Counted from the stretch's first letter, positions 10,865 through 19,662 are shown. The stretch is 64,000 nt of DNA from Lelliottia wanjuensis (GCF_030238365.1 NZ_JASSOT010000052.1:1-64000); one strand, 5' to 3'. Translations and numbers: made by a program. Notes: generated from the letters alone by a model not told the origin.

Positions 10865-11141
10865 AGGGGGCATTCTCCTCGTGAAGATAAGTTGTCGTCG
10901 TGCGTCGCTTAACCGCGATGAGATAGCACTCATTTCGCGATTCGCCTTGCATCAAAAAGATAACGCGGTATTCACCGACTCTGAGGCGATAGTACTCGCC
11001 AGGCATCGTCAGTTTTTTAATGTCCAAATATGGCGAGTTTTGATTCGCTATCGCGTTTAACTTTTCCTGAATCCTTTTTTGCGAAAGAGAATCAAGTTTG
11101 GCTAAATCTTTTTTCGCCGGTCTGGACCAAATAACCCTCAT
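10842..11141 (-). CDS. RelE/ParE-superfamily toxin
   Basis: 99 residues from MRVIWSRPAKKDLAKL, the usual start of RelE-type proteins. An upstream in-frame start at 11222 is rejected because it would add a sequence overlapping the promoter. Family features: a KKDLAKLD helix, RIQEKLNAI, YYRLRVGEYRVIF on the central strands and a basic KRRTTTTY end. Such proteins usually cleave ribosome-bound mRNA or inhibit gyrase; which applies here cannot be told. It overlaps the antitoxin by 23 bp. Confidence 0.83.
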   Translation of the reverse strand: MRVIWSRPAKKDLAKLDSLSQKRIQEKLNAIANQNSPYLDIKKLTMPGEYYRLRVGEYRVIFLMQGESRNECYLIAVKRRTTTTYLHEENAPYGCTIYR

Positions 11142-11146
11142 CTGTG

Positions 11147-11226
11147 ACGTCACTCTACACCCCTTCGAATTATAAGGAAATAATAAGACTATTAGACAAA
11201 TTCCGAATTTCTTATACGTCACTCTA
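11147..11226 (-). promoter_or_regulatory. Toxin-antitoxin promoter flanked by direct repeats
   Basis: An exact 11-bp direct repeat ACGTCACTCTA occurs at 11147-11157 and 11216-11226, flanking a minus-strand TATAAT (11169-11174) with a loose TTGTCT 19 bp upstream. The toxin-proximal copy lies within GTGACGTCAC, a perfect palindrome. This suits cooperative autorepression by the antitoxin or the complex. Confidence 0.55.
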
Positions 11227-11285
11227 GAGCGCGGGATTTGACGGCGAAAGGGGCAAAACGAAGGGTGTCGAGGCGGCTCGCAAGC

Positions 11286-11307
11286 GCCTCTGTCAGGCGA
11301 CAGAGGC
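11286..11307. repeat. Perfect 9-bp hairpin downstream of the SDR gene
   Basis: GCCTCTGTC-AGGC-GACAGAGGC lies 25 bp beyond the SDR stop. There is no U-tract on the minus strand, so termination is possible but not shown. Confidence 0.5.
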
Positions 11308-11331
11308 GTGCAAAAAATGTGGAAGCAGGCT

Positions 11332-12075
11332 TCAGGCGTTTAACCCTCCATCCACGTCCAGACCGGTGCCGGAGATCTGCCCGGCGGCAGGGCTTGCCAG
11401 GAAGGTGACCGCCGCCGCGATATCTTCCGGCTGGCCGTAATGACCGGTGGCAATCAGCTGGCGCTGAGAGTCGGCCTGTTCGCCATCTTCCGGGTTCATG
11501 TCGCTGTTGGTCGGGCCGGGATGGACCAGATTGACGGTGATCCCGCGCGGACCCAGATCGCGGGCCAGACCGCGAGTCAGGGAGTTAAGCGCCGATTTGG
11601 TCATGGAGTAGACGGAGATTCCCGGCTGGGCGACGCGGTTGGCGAGACAGCTGCCGATATTGATGATGCGCCCGCCGTCAGAGAGATGAACGAGTGCGGC
11701 CTGGGTGGCGATGACCACACCGCGGATGTTGACGTTGATCAGGGCGTCGATGTCCGCCAGCGTCATGGACTCCAGCGGGCCGCCGCGCGCAATCCCGGCA
11801 TTGTTGACCAGAATATCCAGCCCACCCAGGGTTCGCGCCGCATGAGTCACGGCATCCTGAATGGCCTGGGCGCTGGCGCTGTCAGCCTGAATCGCCTCGC
11901 TGTGACGCCCAAGTGCGGCGATCTCATCGGCGACGGCCTGAGCTTTGTCGGCGGATTTTTCATACGTAATAACCACGTCAGCCCCGGCCCGGGCTAATGA
12001 CAGCGCAATCGCACGCCCCAAACCACGACTGGCGCCGGTAACCAGCGCCTTCTTACCCGTTAAATCAATCTGCAT
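11332..12075 (-). CDS. Short-chain dehydrogenase/reductase, substrate unknown
   Basis: 247 residues, classical SDR length. The cofactor motif GASRGLG is at residues 14-20, NNAG at 91-94, and the catalytic Ser142, Tyr156 and Lys160 (YSMTK) are all present, so it should be an active NAD(P)-dependent oxidoreductase. Start ATG 12075 has a GAGGT ribosome site; a start 33 bp upstream is less likely. The middle and C-terminal sequence recalls BdcA-like SDRs (GLARDLGPRGITVNLVHPGP). It lies between a toxin-antitoxin pair and hcxA and is not at this site in E. coli. The substrate cannot be inferred. Confidence 0.88.
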   Translation of the reverse strand: MQIDLTGKKALVTGASRGLGRAIALSLARAGADVVITYEKSADKAQAVADEIAALGRHSEAIQADSASAQAIQDAVTHAARTLGGLDILVNNAGIARGGPLESMTLADIDALINVNIRGVVIATQAALVHLSDGGRIINIGSCLANRVAQPGISVYSMTKSALNSLTRGLARDLGPRGITVNLVHPGPTNSDMNPEDGEQADSQRQLIATGHYGQPEDIAAAVTFLASPAAGQISGTGLDVDGGLNA

Positions 12076-12130
12076 GATGACCTCGTTGAGAGTGGTGAGA
12101 ATCATCATTAGGTATAGACGGTCGGGGCGA

Positions 12131-13219
12131 TTAGCGGCTGAAGTTTTCCACCTTCACCAGCGCAGCGTAAAGCGTCTCAGGCGTGAGGGTCACCGGCAGG
12201 AAGTGGATCGACTCCACCGGGCGCAGCGTATGGGCGATCACCTTATCCAGCTCGGCGCGATTGTGGATATCCACGTCCAGTTCACGCAGGGTTGTCGGCA
12301 GATGAAAACGCTGATACGCCGCGATTAACTGCGTGAGAACGTCGTCCTGACCGAGCAGGGCGCTCTGCACCAGGATGCCGTAGGCGACTTTGGTGCCGTG
12401 GAGGAATTTGTCAGTCTGCGGCAGGACCGTTAATCCGTTGTGTACCGCATGCGCGGCGGCCACGCGGGTGTAGCGCTCGCCCAGCCCGCCGACCATCCCG
12501 CCACCGGCGATAATGGCATCGACCACATCGCGAAACGCCTGCGACTGCTCGCCACGAGCCTGATCCGCCAGCGCCTGTTCGCTGCTCTCCAGCAGCACGT
12601 CGCGGATCGCCAGCGCGCCGTTGATGCCGAGTCGCACCGTCAGAGACAGCTCTTCCGGTTTTGGGGCCAGCACCACCGCTTCGTACCATTTCGCCAGCGT
12701 ATCGCCGATCCCTGCCAGCAGATACTCCGCCGGGGCGTTGAGGATAATTTGCGGCTCGACCAGCACCAGGAAGTTGGCGTCATCGAAAATCTCAAACTGC
12801 AGCGCCTGACCGGCGTCGTTGTACCACACGGAGAGCGGCGTCCAGGCCGCGCAGGTAGCGGCAATCGTTGGAATGCCGACGAATGGCGCATTCAGTCGAC
12901 GCGCCACCGCTTTGACCGTGTCGAGCACCGCGCCGCCGCCCACGCCGATCACCACGCTGACGTCCGTACCCGATTCATTCACCAGATGGGTGACATCGCG
13001 CTCGCTGCAGTGGCCTTTAAACAGCAGATGCTTCGCCCCAGGCGCGTTGAAACTCTCCGGCAGGAACGGACGGGCACCGTCGATGGCGCGTTCGCCGTAG
13101 ATCCATACCGCGCGGGAAAGCTGCTCCGGGGTGAAGAAATCGTTCAGGCGCGCGAGGCTGCCGCTGTGGGAGAAATAGTTTGCCGGGCCGGGTACGACGC
13201 GAATATCAGTGTTGCTCAT
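12131..13219 (-). CDS. hcxA: Hydroxycarboxylate dehydrogenase HcxA (YbdH)
   Basis: Iron-containing-alcohol-dehydrogenase-like enzyme; E. coli HcxA reduces 2-oxo acids such as 2-oxobutyrate. 362 residues, the same as E. coli YbdH. Start MSNTDIRVVPGPANYFSH; an upstream in-frame start 48 bp away is rejected. The nucleotide-binding stretch VVIGVGGGAVLDTVKA and the conserved GIPTIAATCAAWTPLSVWYN and AHAVHNGLTVLPQT segments are present. Divergent from the ABC importer genes. In E. coli, ybdH is divergent from ybdL and both are reported MetJ targets; here the MTR cluster lies between them. Confidence 0.93.
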   Translation of the reverse strand: MSNTDIRVVPGPANYFSHSGSLARLNDFFTPEQLSRAVWIYGERAIDGARPFLPESFNAPGAKHLLFKGHCSERDVTHLVNESGTDVSVVIGVGGGAVLDTVKAVARRLNAPFVGIPTIAATCAAWTPLSVWYNDAGQALQFEIFDDANFLVLVEPQIILNAPAEYLLAGIGDTLAKWYEAVVLAPKPEELSLTVRLGINGALAIRDVLLESSEQALADQARGEQSQAFRDVVDAIIAGGGMVGGLGERYTRVAAAHAVHNGLTVLPQTDKFLHGTKVAYGILVQSALLGQDDVLTQLIAAYQRFHLPTTLRELDVDIHNRAELDKVIAHTLRPVESIHFLPVTLTPETLYAALVKVENFSR

Positions 13220-13253
13220 GAGGGTGTCCTTTTTGCGAAGCGCTAACCCGATG

Positions 13254-13277
13254 TTATGTCTGGACATCCGGATGGCT
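13254..13277. promoter_or_regulatory. Possible MetJ operator between hcxA and the ABC importer
   Basis: Three tandem octamers, TTATGTCT, GGACATCC and GGATGGCT, each match the Met box AGACGTCT at 5 of 8 positions. Arrays of imperfect boxes are typical MetJ operators. The array is 34 bp upstream of hcxA and about 105 bp upstream of the ABC ATPase gene. Confidence 0.5.
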
Positions 13278-13381
13278 AATAATATTTCGCTTTATCTTAT
13301 GCCTTTTCACTCGTTGCCAGTCAACCCCAGCTGTGAAAAATTCCATAAATCAAAATATTAAATGAGAAGGAATGACAGCGG

Positions 13382-14884
13382 ATGGGTTCCAGTCGCCTTG
13401 AGATGCGCGGTATCAGCCTGGCCTTTTCCGGCTTTCAGGCGCTGTCACGTGTGGATTTCACCCTGACGGGCGGATCCGTCCATGCGCTGACGGGGGCCAA
13501 CGGGGCGGGAAAATCAACGCTGATGGCGGTGCTCTGCGGTACGCATGACCACTACGAGGGTGAAATCAGCATTAACAATCAGCCAGTGGGCATCCGCGAG
13601 CCGCTGGACGCCAAACAGCTGGGGATTCACCTGGTGCAGCAGGAAGTGGACGTGGCGCTGATCCCGGGGCTTAGCATCGCGGAAAACATCATGCTCGATA
13701 ATCTGGCGCAGCCGGGCCATCGCTATCGCTGGCGTGCGATTCGCGAGCAGGCGCAGCAGGCCCTGGCGCAGCTGGATGTCTCCCTCAACGTCCGTCGTTC
13801 CATCGATAGCTGCACCCTTGCCGAAAAGCAGCAAATTCTGCTGGCGCGAGCCCTGTCTCACCACTGCCGTTTTCTGATCCTCGATGAACCCACCGCTCCG
13901 CTGGACGCCCACGAAAGCGAGCGTCTGTTCGCGGTGGTCCGTCGCCTGCAACAGCAGGGCATCGGGGTGGTGTTTATCTCCCATCGCATTCACGAGCTGA
14001 AAGCCATCTGCGACACCTTAACGGTGCTGCGCGACGGCAAGCTGATTGAGTCCGGCCCGATGGCGTCGCTCTCGGGCGAAGCCATCGTCGAGAAGATGCT
14101 CGGCCACGAGCTGAGCGATATCTACCCGCCAGCGAGGCCGCCGCACAGCGACGAAACCCTGCTGCGCGTGGAAGGACTGCACGACGAAGCGCTGCTGAAA
14201 GATATCTCTCTGCACCTGCGCAAAGGCGAAATTCTGGGTATCGCAGGGCTTGCCGGAGCGGGGAAAACCGAGCTGTGCAAAGCGCTGTTTGGCGCCTCGA
14301 AAAGCCGGGTCGACAGCGGAGAGTTAAATCATCAGGCATGGAAACCGCGCGATCCGGCGGATTCCGTGCTGCGCGGGCTGGCGCTGGTGCCGGAAGAGCG
14401 GCGCAAAGAGGGCATTTTTATCGACGAGCCAGTGAGCATGAATCTGGCCGTCAGCGCGGATAACAGCTTCTCGCGCTGGAGCCTGTTTGGTCATCGTCAG
14501 GCGTGGCGTTGGGCCGAAGAGGTGATCGCTCGCGTCGGCGTGCGGGCGCGCGGGCCGGGGCAGGTTCTGCGCCGTTTGTCGGGCGGGAATCAGCAGAAAG
14601 TGGCGATTGGCAAATGGCTGCGCGGTAACGCCAGCGTACTGATTTTTGACGAGCCGACCAAAGGCGTGGACGTGAAGGCCAAAACCGATCTGTTCCAGCT
14701 GATCGACGGTCTGGCGCGCGAAGGCAAAGGGGTGATCTATGCCTCGGGCGAATTCGCCGAGCTGGTAGGGTTGTGCGACCGCATCTGCGTGCTGTGGGAC
14801 GGGAAGATCGTGGCGGAGATCGCCGGGGCCGAGGCCCGCGAAGAGACATTACTTTATTATTCAACCGGAGGTACGGCGTCGTGA
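13382..14884 (+). CDS. Sugar ABC transporter ATPase (RbsA type), probable methylthioribose importer
   Basis: 500-residue protein with two fused nucleotide-binding domains, as in RbsA/MglA/LsrA. Domain 1 has Walker A GANGAGKST (38-46) and Walker B FLILDEPTA (164-172), but its signature motif is degenerate (CTLAEKQQI, 144-152). Domain 2 has a weak Walker A GLAGAGKTE (289-297), a good signature LSGGNQQKV (399-407) and LIFDEPTKG from 420. Alternating weak motifs are normal in this family. Its stop overlaps the permease start (GTGA). Its place beside mtnK/mtnA and downstream of MetJ-like boxes suggests that 5-methylthioribose is the cargo (inference). Confidence 0.85.
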   Translation: MGSSRLEMRGISLAFSGFQALSRVDFTLTGGSVHALTGANGAGKSTLMAVLCGTHDHYEGEISINNQPVGIREPLDAKQLGIHLVQQEVDVALIPGLSIAENIMLDNLAQPGHRYRWRAIREQAQQALAQLDVSLNVRRSIDSCTLAEKQQILLARALSHHCRFLILDEPTAPLDAHESERLFAVVRRLQQQGIGVVFISHRIHELKAICDTLTVLRDGKLIESGPMASLSGEAIVEKMLGHELSDIYPPARPPHSDETLLRVEGLHDEALLKDISLHLRKGEILGIAGLAGAGKTELCKALFGASKSRVDSGELNHQAWKPRDPADSVLRGLALVPEERRKEGIFIDEPVSMNLAVSADNSFSRWSLFGHRQAWRWAEEVIARVGVRARGPGQVLRRLSGGNQQKVAIGKWLRGNASVLIFDEPTKGVDVKAKTDLFQLIDGLAREGKGVIYASGEFAELVGLCDRICVLWDGKIVAEIAGAEAREETLLYYSTGGTAS

Positions 14885-15876
14885 GCAAGGCCCTTTCAGT
14901 GAATGCGACGGCGTCGGGCCGTCAGCAGTTTTTCGATTTTCTCTACAAATGGGGCATGTTGCTGACCGTGGTCGCGCTGGTGGCGATTTTTGGCATCGCG
15001 TCGGACAACTTCCTCGACCCGTTCAACATCATCAATATCCTGCGATCGATCGCCATTGTGACGGTGATTGCGATTGGGGTGTCGATCTCGCTGACCGTCG
15101 GCGGGTTTGATCTCTCCGTTGGTTCAACGGCGTCGCTGGCAAATGCGCTGGTGATTTCGCTCTTCGTCTGGCACGGCTTCGGCACCACCGAATCGATTCT
15201 GATCACCCTGGCCCTCTGTACGCTGGTCGGGCTGTTTAACGCTTTCCTGATTGTCATTCTGCGCATTCCGGACATGCTGGCGACCCTTGCCAGTCTGTTT
15301 GTGATCCAGGGCGTGGCGATGACCTACAGCTACGGTGGCTCCATTACCGAAAACATGGTGCTGCCGAGCGGCGACATGGCCGAAGGGACCATTCCGGCGG
15401 CGTTTGGCCTGCTCGGCCAGGTGCCGACCATCGTGATCATCATGCTGGTGGTGACGGTGCTGGCGCAGCTCGGGCTATCGCTGACCACCCACGGGCGACG
15501 TATGTACGCCATCGGCGGCAACCCGGAAGCGGCGCGCCTGTCCGGCATTCGCACTACGCGTTACAAAGTGGCGGCGTATGTGATCGCCTCTCTGCTGGCC
15601 GGGTTAGGCGGGATTTTGCTGGCGTCACGCATTGGATCGTCGCAGGTGAATGCGGGCGGCGGGTATTTGATGGACGCTGTGGCCGCAGCGTGGATTGGCT
15701 TCTCGCTCGCCGGTTCCGGCAAGCCCAACGCGCTGGGGACGCTGGTCGGGGCGGTGATTTTAGGCGTGCTCTCCAACGGGCTGGTGATGCTCTCGGTTCC
15801 GTATTACGCGATGGACATTATAAAAGGGCTGGTGCTGGCAGTGGCGCTGGCGATGACCTACATACAAAAACGTTAA
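14881..15876 (+). CDS. Sugar ABC transporter permease (RbsC type), probable methylthioribose importer
   Basis: 331 residues beginning with GTG 14881, which overlaps the ATPase stop codon by four bases and has GGAGGT upstream. The much longer in-frame extension runs through the ATPase gene and is rejected. It has about ten hydrophobic segments and BPD_transp_2 family motifs such as GVSISLTVGGFDLSVGSTA and GLSLTTHGRRMYAIGGNPEAA. It should form the inner-membrane channel with the ATPase and the binding protein encoded next. Substrate is inferred from context only. Confidence 0.87.
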   Translation: MSKALSVNATASGRQQFFDFLYKWGMLLTVVALVAIFGIASDNFLDPFNIINILRSIAIVTVIAIGVSISLTVGGFDLSVGSTASLANALVISLFVWHGFGTTESILITLALCTLVGLFNAFLIVILRIPDMLATLASLFVIQGVAMTYSYGGSITENMVLPSGDMAEGTIPAAFGLLGQVPTIVIIMLVVTVLAQLGLSLTTHGRRMYAIGGNPEAARLSGIRTTRYKVAAYVIASLLAGLGGILLASRIGSSQVNAGGGYLMDAVAAAWIGFSLAGSGKPNALGTLVGAVILGVLSNGLVMLSVPYYAMDIIKGLVLAVALAMTYIQKR

Positions 15877-15903
15877 AACTTAACAACACAACGGGATAAC
15901 AGA

Positions 15904-16968
15904 ATGAAAAAAATCGCACTCTCTTTAGCGGCGCTGGGATTATTGACGGCATTGCCAGGCTACGCGGCGACGCCTGCACCGGTTCCGGCGGCCATTGCCA
16001 ACCATGAAGGCCCGATTCGTATCGCGGTGATCCGCAACCTCGGCTCAGACGACAACACCACGCAGTTTGTCTCGGGCGCGATTCAGGAAGGGAAAAAGCT
16101 CGGCTTTAAAGTCAGCACCTTTTTAAGCAACGGCGACGACGCCAAATTCCAGGATTTCGTTAACCAGGCCATCAGCCAGAAGTATGACGGGATCATCCTC
16201 TCTCAGGGCCGCGACCCGTACTCCACGGCGCTGGTGAAAAAAGCGGTCGATGCCGGGATCAAAGTGGCGGTGTTCGATACCGCCGTTAACGGTGAAATTC
16301 CGGGCGTGACCGTCACCCAGCAGGATGACGCCTCCCTGACCAATCTCTCCTTCGGCCAGTTGGCGAAAGATTTCAACGGCAAAGCCAATATCATCAAGCT
16401 GTGGGTCGCGGGCTTCCCGCCGATGGAGCGTCGTCAGGCGGCGTATCAGGAATTGCAAAAGCAGTATCCGGGCATCAAAGAGCTGGAGTCTATTGGCGCG
16501 GTATCGTCTGACGTGCAGGGCGACACGGCGAACAAAGTCGGAGCCGTGCTGGCGAAATACCCGAAAGGCCAGATCGATGCGATCTGGGGCACCTGGGACG
16601 CCTTCAGCCAGGGCGCTTATAAGGCGCTCAAAGAGAACGGTCGCACCGAGATCAAACTCTATAGCATCGATATTTCGAATCAGGATCTGCAGCTGATGCG
16701 CGAATCCGGCAGCCCGTGGAAAGTGAGCGTGGCGGTCGATCCTAAGCTGATTGGGGCGACTAACGTGCGTCTGATCGCCAATAAGATCGCGGGCGAAACC
16801 ACGCCTGCGACCTACGACTTTAAAGCGGCGGCGATCCCGCAGGCGCTGCTGGCGGCCCAGCCGGGTGCAGTGAACGTGGCGTCGCTCGGGAAAATCATTC
16901 CGGGCTGGGGTCAGACCGAAGATTTTATCGCGCCGTGGTTTGCGACTCTCGAAGCCAAGAGCAAGTAA
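15904..16968 (+). CDS. Periplasmic sugar-binding protein (RbsB/LsrB type), probable methylthioribose receptor
   Basis: 354 residues with a clear signal peptide (MKKIALSLAALGLLTALPGYA, cleavage at about residue 22). The periplasmic binding protein type 1 fold is shown by IRIAVIRNLGSDDNTTQF, YDGIILSQGRDPYS, AGIKVAVFDTAV and IDAIWGTWDAFSQGAYKAL. It lies 27 bp downstream of the permease. It completes an ATPase-permease-receptor set. The ligand is not visible from sequence; methylthioribose is inferred from the mtn neighbours. Confidence 0.88.
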   Translation: MKKIALSLAALGLLTALPGYAATPAPVPAAIANHEGPIRIAVIRNLGSDDNTTQFVSGAIQEGKKLGFKVSTFLSNGDDAKFQDFVNQAISQKYDGIILSQGRDPYSTALVKKAVDAGIKVAVFDTAVNGEIPGVTVTQQDDASLTNLSFGQLAKDFNGKANIIKLWVAGFPPMERRQAAYQELQKQYPGIKELESIGAVSSDVQGDTANKVGAVLAKYPKGQIDAIWGTWDAFSQGAYKALKENGRTEIKLYSIDISNQDLQLMRESGSPWKVSVAVDPKLIGATNVRLIANKIAGETTPATYDFKAAAIPQALLAAQPGAVNVASLGKIIPGWGQTEDFIAPWFATLEAKSK

Positions 16969-16972
16969 CATT

Positions 16973-17042
16973 GCCCGGTGGCGCTGCGCTTACCGGGCCT
17001 ACAACAAAACGTAGGCCGGATAAGGCGTAGCCGCCATCCGGC
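16973..17042. repeat. BIME (inverted REP pair)
   Basis: GCCCGGTGGCGCTGCGCTT and the inverse GTAGGCCGGATAAGGCGTAG lie between the binding-protein gene and the LVIVD gene. This may lower expression of the downstream gene relative to the importer. Confidence 0.75.
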
Positions 17043-17055
17043 AAAAGGAACGGAT

Positions 17056-18300
17056 ATGTCCTCTCAATTACCTCGCCCTGACTACAGCCGCAATATGCGT
17101 CTGATCGGCCACAGCGATCAGGGCGGCCGCCCGGACGGCGTGCAGCTGATGGTGCATCGCGGCTTTGCTTATATCGGCCATATGGTGTCGCAGGGCTTTT
17201 CCATCGTCGACGTGCGTGACCCGAAAAACCCGAAAGCAGCGGGCTACGTGCCTGCGCCGCCGGGGACCTGGAACGTGCATCTGCAGGCTCACGACGATCT
17301 GCTGCTGGTCATTAACGCCCGCGATCTGTTTGCCGACGCCCGCTTTGCCGACGAGAAGGTCTATTACACCCGTCAGGTCGGCCACACCGTCAGCGACGTG
17401 CAGGACAAGGGCTGGAGCGCGGGGCTGCGGATTTTTGATATCTCCACGGCGGACAAACCGCGTGAAATCAGCTTCCTGTCTCTCGACGGGATCGGCATTC
17501 ACCGCATCTGGTACGTCGGCGGGCGCTGGGCCTATGTCTCGGCGCTGATCGACGGCTTTACCGACTACATTTTCCTGACCATCGATCTGGCCGATCCGCG
17601 TAAACCGGAGGTGGCGGGCCGCTGGTGGTTACCGGGGATGAATCAGGCGGATGGCGAAGAGCCGACCTGGCCGGAAGGTAAACGCCACGCCCTGCATCAC
17701 GCCATTATCGCGGGCGAAACCGCCTACGGCAGCTGGCGCGACGGCGGTTTAACTCTGCTGGATGTGAAGGACAGAACCCAGCCGAAGCTGATTAGCCATC
17801 GCAACTGGAGCCCGCCGTTTGGCGGCGGAACCCACACCGCGCTGCCGCTCCCGGACCGGGATCTGCTGGTGGTACTCGACGAAGCGGTGCTTGATAATCA
17901 GGAAGACGGCGAAAAGCTGATCTGGCTGTTTGATATCCGCGAGCCGTCGAACCCGGTCAGTATTTCGACCTTCCCGCAGCCGGATGAAACGGATTACGTG
18001 GCAAAAGGCGCACACTTCGGGCCGCATAATCTGCACGAAAACCGGCCTGGGAGTTTTATCAGCTCGACGCTGATTTTCGCGACGTATCAGAATGCGGGCG
18101 TGCGCGCGTACGACATTTCAAACCCGTACCGCCCGGTGGAAACCGGTGCGCTGGTGCCCGCCGCACCGGCAAAAATGATGGACACGCGGCCGAATCGCCC
18201 GCAGGTGATTCAGTCATGCGATGTGTTCGTGGATGCGCAGGGGATCATTTACAGCACCGATTACAACGGCGGATTGTCGGTGATTGAGTATTTGGGGTAA
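17056..18300 (+). CDS. LVIVD-repeat beta-propeller protein of unknown function
   Basis: 414 residues, start ATG 17056 with AAAGGAA upstream; an extension through the REP pair is rejected. No signal peptide, so probably cytoplasmic. At least six repeats of an LVIVD-like blade are visible: GFSIVDVRDPKNPKAAGYV, GLRIFDISTADKPREI, LTIDLADPRKPEVAG, GLTLLDVKDRTQPKLI, WLFDIREPSNPVSI and GVRAYDISNPYRPVET. These indicate a beta-propeller. Several conserved His residues (GTHTALPLPDRDL, HALHHAIIAG, GPHNLHENRPG) could be catalytic or metal-binding. It follows the importer genes and is convergent with mtnK, so a role in methylthioribose or related sugar handling is plausible but unproven. Confidence 0.82.
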   Translation: MSSQLPRPDYSRNMRLIGHSDQGGRPDGVQLMVHRGFAYIGHMVSQGFSIVDVRDPKNPKAAGYVPAPPGTWNVHLQAHDDLLLVINARDLFADARFADEKVYYTRQVGHTVSDVQDKGWSAGLRIFDISTADKPREISFLSLDGIGIHRIWYVGGRWAYVSALIDGFTDYIFLTIDLADPRKPEVAGRWWLPGMNQADGEEPTWPEGKRHALHHAIIAGETAYGSWRDGGLTLLDVKDRTQPKLISHRNWSPPFGGGTHTALPLPDRDLLVVLDEAVLDNQEDGEKLIWLFDIREPSNPVSISTFPQPDETDYVAKGAHFGPHNLHENRPGSFISSTLIFATYQNAGVRAYDISNPYRPVETGALVPAAPAKMMDTRPNRPQVIQSCDVFVDAQGIIYSTDYNGGLSVIEYLG

Positions 18301-18318
18301 TCGTAGCGGACGGGTTTT

Positions 18319-18350
18319 GTAGGCCGGGTAAGGCGAAGCCGCCACCCGGC
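18319..18350. repeat. REP element
   Basis: A single REP palindrome, GTAGGCCGGGTAAGGCGAAG with GCCGCCACCCGGC, sits between the convergent LVIVD and mtnK stops. Confidence 0.75.
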
Positions 18351-18357
18351 AACAAAT

Positions 18358-19557
18358 TCAACTGTACTGACGTACCCGCGCCACCAATTCTTCGGCGCTG
18401 TCGATACGGTCGGCGATCACAATCAACGCTCTGCCGAGGGTAATGGCGTGACGCAGGCATTCGTGGCACATCGCCTCGTCGGCAATGGTATCGATATCCG
18501 CCACGTGCGACAGCCCTACGCTGCGGCGAATCAGCTCCGTACCGCAAAAACCAATCGCATCGGTCCAGACTTTTTTCAGAAACTCAGAGGCATAGCCGGG
18601 CGCGCTGAGGGCGGCATCGCGGGTTTTTTCACGCGCCAGCGCCTGGAAGCGTTCGGCAAAGGTGTTCCACAGCTCCTGAATATCCGTCAGGCGCTGCTCG
18701 CGGGCGGCAGCCGCATCACGGATCCCCAGATGCCCCGGCAGACCGCAGAAGTTCAGCAGCAGATTGCCGATGGCGGTGCCGATATCAAACCCGATCGGGC
18801 CGTAATAACCGAACTCGGCGTCAATGGCCTTCAGGCTGTCTTGTGCGACAAAAATCGAGCCGCTGTGGATGTCGCCGTGCAGCAGGGCTTCGGCCTGCGA
18901 GAAGAAGCGGTGTTTGAGGGACGCGACGGCGATTTTCAGGCGATCGTCATTGCGCAGGGCGGAAACGTCCGCCTCCAGCTCGGCCGGATAGTTATTGCGC
19001 TCGTGGATCTGGTACGGATCGTTAAAGAACAGGTCTTCGGTGATCTCGCACATCTCCGGATTGATGTATTTCGCCACCTGCGCTTTTTTGGCGTGCGGGT
19101 GCAGGTAAAAGTCGCTGGTGTGGAACAGGGTGTGGGCCAGATATTCCCCCAGCTGGCGCGAAGCCTGCGGGTAATACGCGCCGCTAATCAGTTCGCCGCG
19201 CCAGATTTTGTGGCTGGAGAGATCTTCCATCACCATCACCGCCAGTTCCGGGTCGTAGTGGTGAATTTTTACCGTGTGTTGCGGGCTGTGCTGATAGTGC
19301 TCGACCAGGGTCTGCGCTTCAAGACGGGCGCGATCCAGCGTCAGCGGCCAGGACTCGCCGACGCAGCGCACATAGGGCAGCGCCTGCTTGACGATGATGC
19401 GGCTCACGCCCTCGGCATCAAAAATTTTAAACACCAGATTGAGGTTGCCGTCGCCCACTTCCTGCGCCTCCACCAGCGATGATGGGTTATCGAGGCCGCC
19501 AAACTGCTTTGCATAGTCCACGGCATCCTGGGCGGTAAAGGTACGGTATTGCGACAT
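18358..19557 (-). CDS. mtnK: 5-methylthioribose kinase MtnK
   Basis: Phosphorylates 5-methylthioribose to the 1-phosphate, the entry step of methionine salvage for MTR released by the Pfs nucleosidase. 399 residues, normal for MtnK. The start ATG 19557 gives [21 protein letters not shown]. Aminoglycoside-phosphotransferase-like fold: [13 protein letters not shown] hinge, catalytic loop [14 protein letters not shown] and metal-binding region [17 protein letters not shown]. Divergent from mtnA, with three tandem Met boxes only 30 bp upstream of the start, so MetJ repression is expected. Confidence 0.95.
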   Translation of the reverse strand: MSQYRTFTAQDAVDYAKQFGGLDNPSSLVEAQEVGDGNLNLVFKIFDAEGVSRIIVKQALPYVRCVGESWPLTLDRARLEAQTLVEHYQHSPQHTVKIHHYDPELAVMVMEDLSSHKIWRGELISGAYYPQASRQLGEYLAHTLFHTSDFYLHPHAKKAQVAKYINPEMCEITEDLFFNDPYQIHERNNYPAELEADVSALRNDDRLKIAVASLKHRFFSQAEALLHGDIHSGSIFVAQDSLKAIDAEFGYYGPIGFDIGTAIGNLLLNFCGLPGHLGIRDAAAAREQRLTDIQELWNTFAERFQALAREKTRDAALSAPGYASEFLKKVWTDAIGFCGTELIRRSVGLSHVADIDTIADEAMCHECLRHAITLGRALIVIADRIDSAEELVARVRQYS

Positions 19558-19586
19558 TGCCTGTTCCTCATCAGTTCTGGTAATAA

Positions 19587-19610
19587 AGACATTTAGACGT
19601 CTATACATCT
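19587..19610. promoter_or_regulatory. MetJ operator of the mtnK/mtnA divergent promoter
   Basis: Three contiguous octamers, AGACATTT, AGACGTCT and ATACATCT, match the Met box AGACGTCT at 6, 8 and 6 of 8 positions. A perfect central box with flanking near-matches is the standard MetJ array. Confidence 0.85.
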
Positions 19611-19662
19611 GAATTTTATCCTGACACAATGTGATACAACAACGCAACAGAGAATTAACGAT

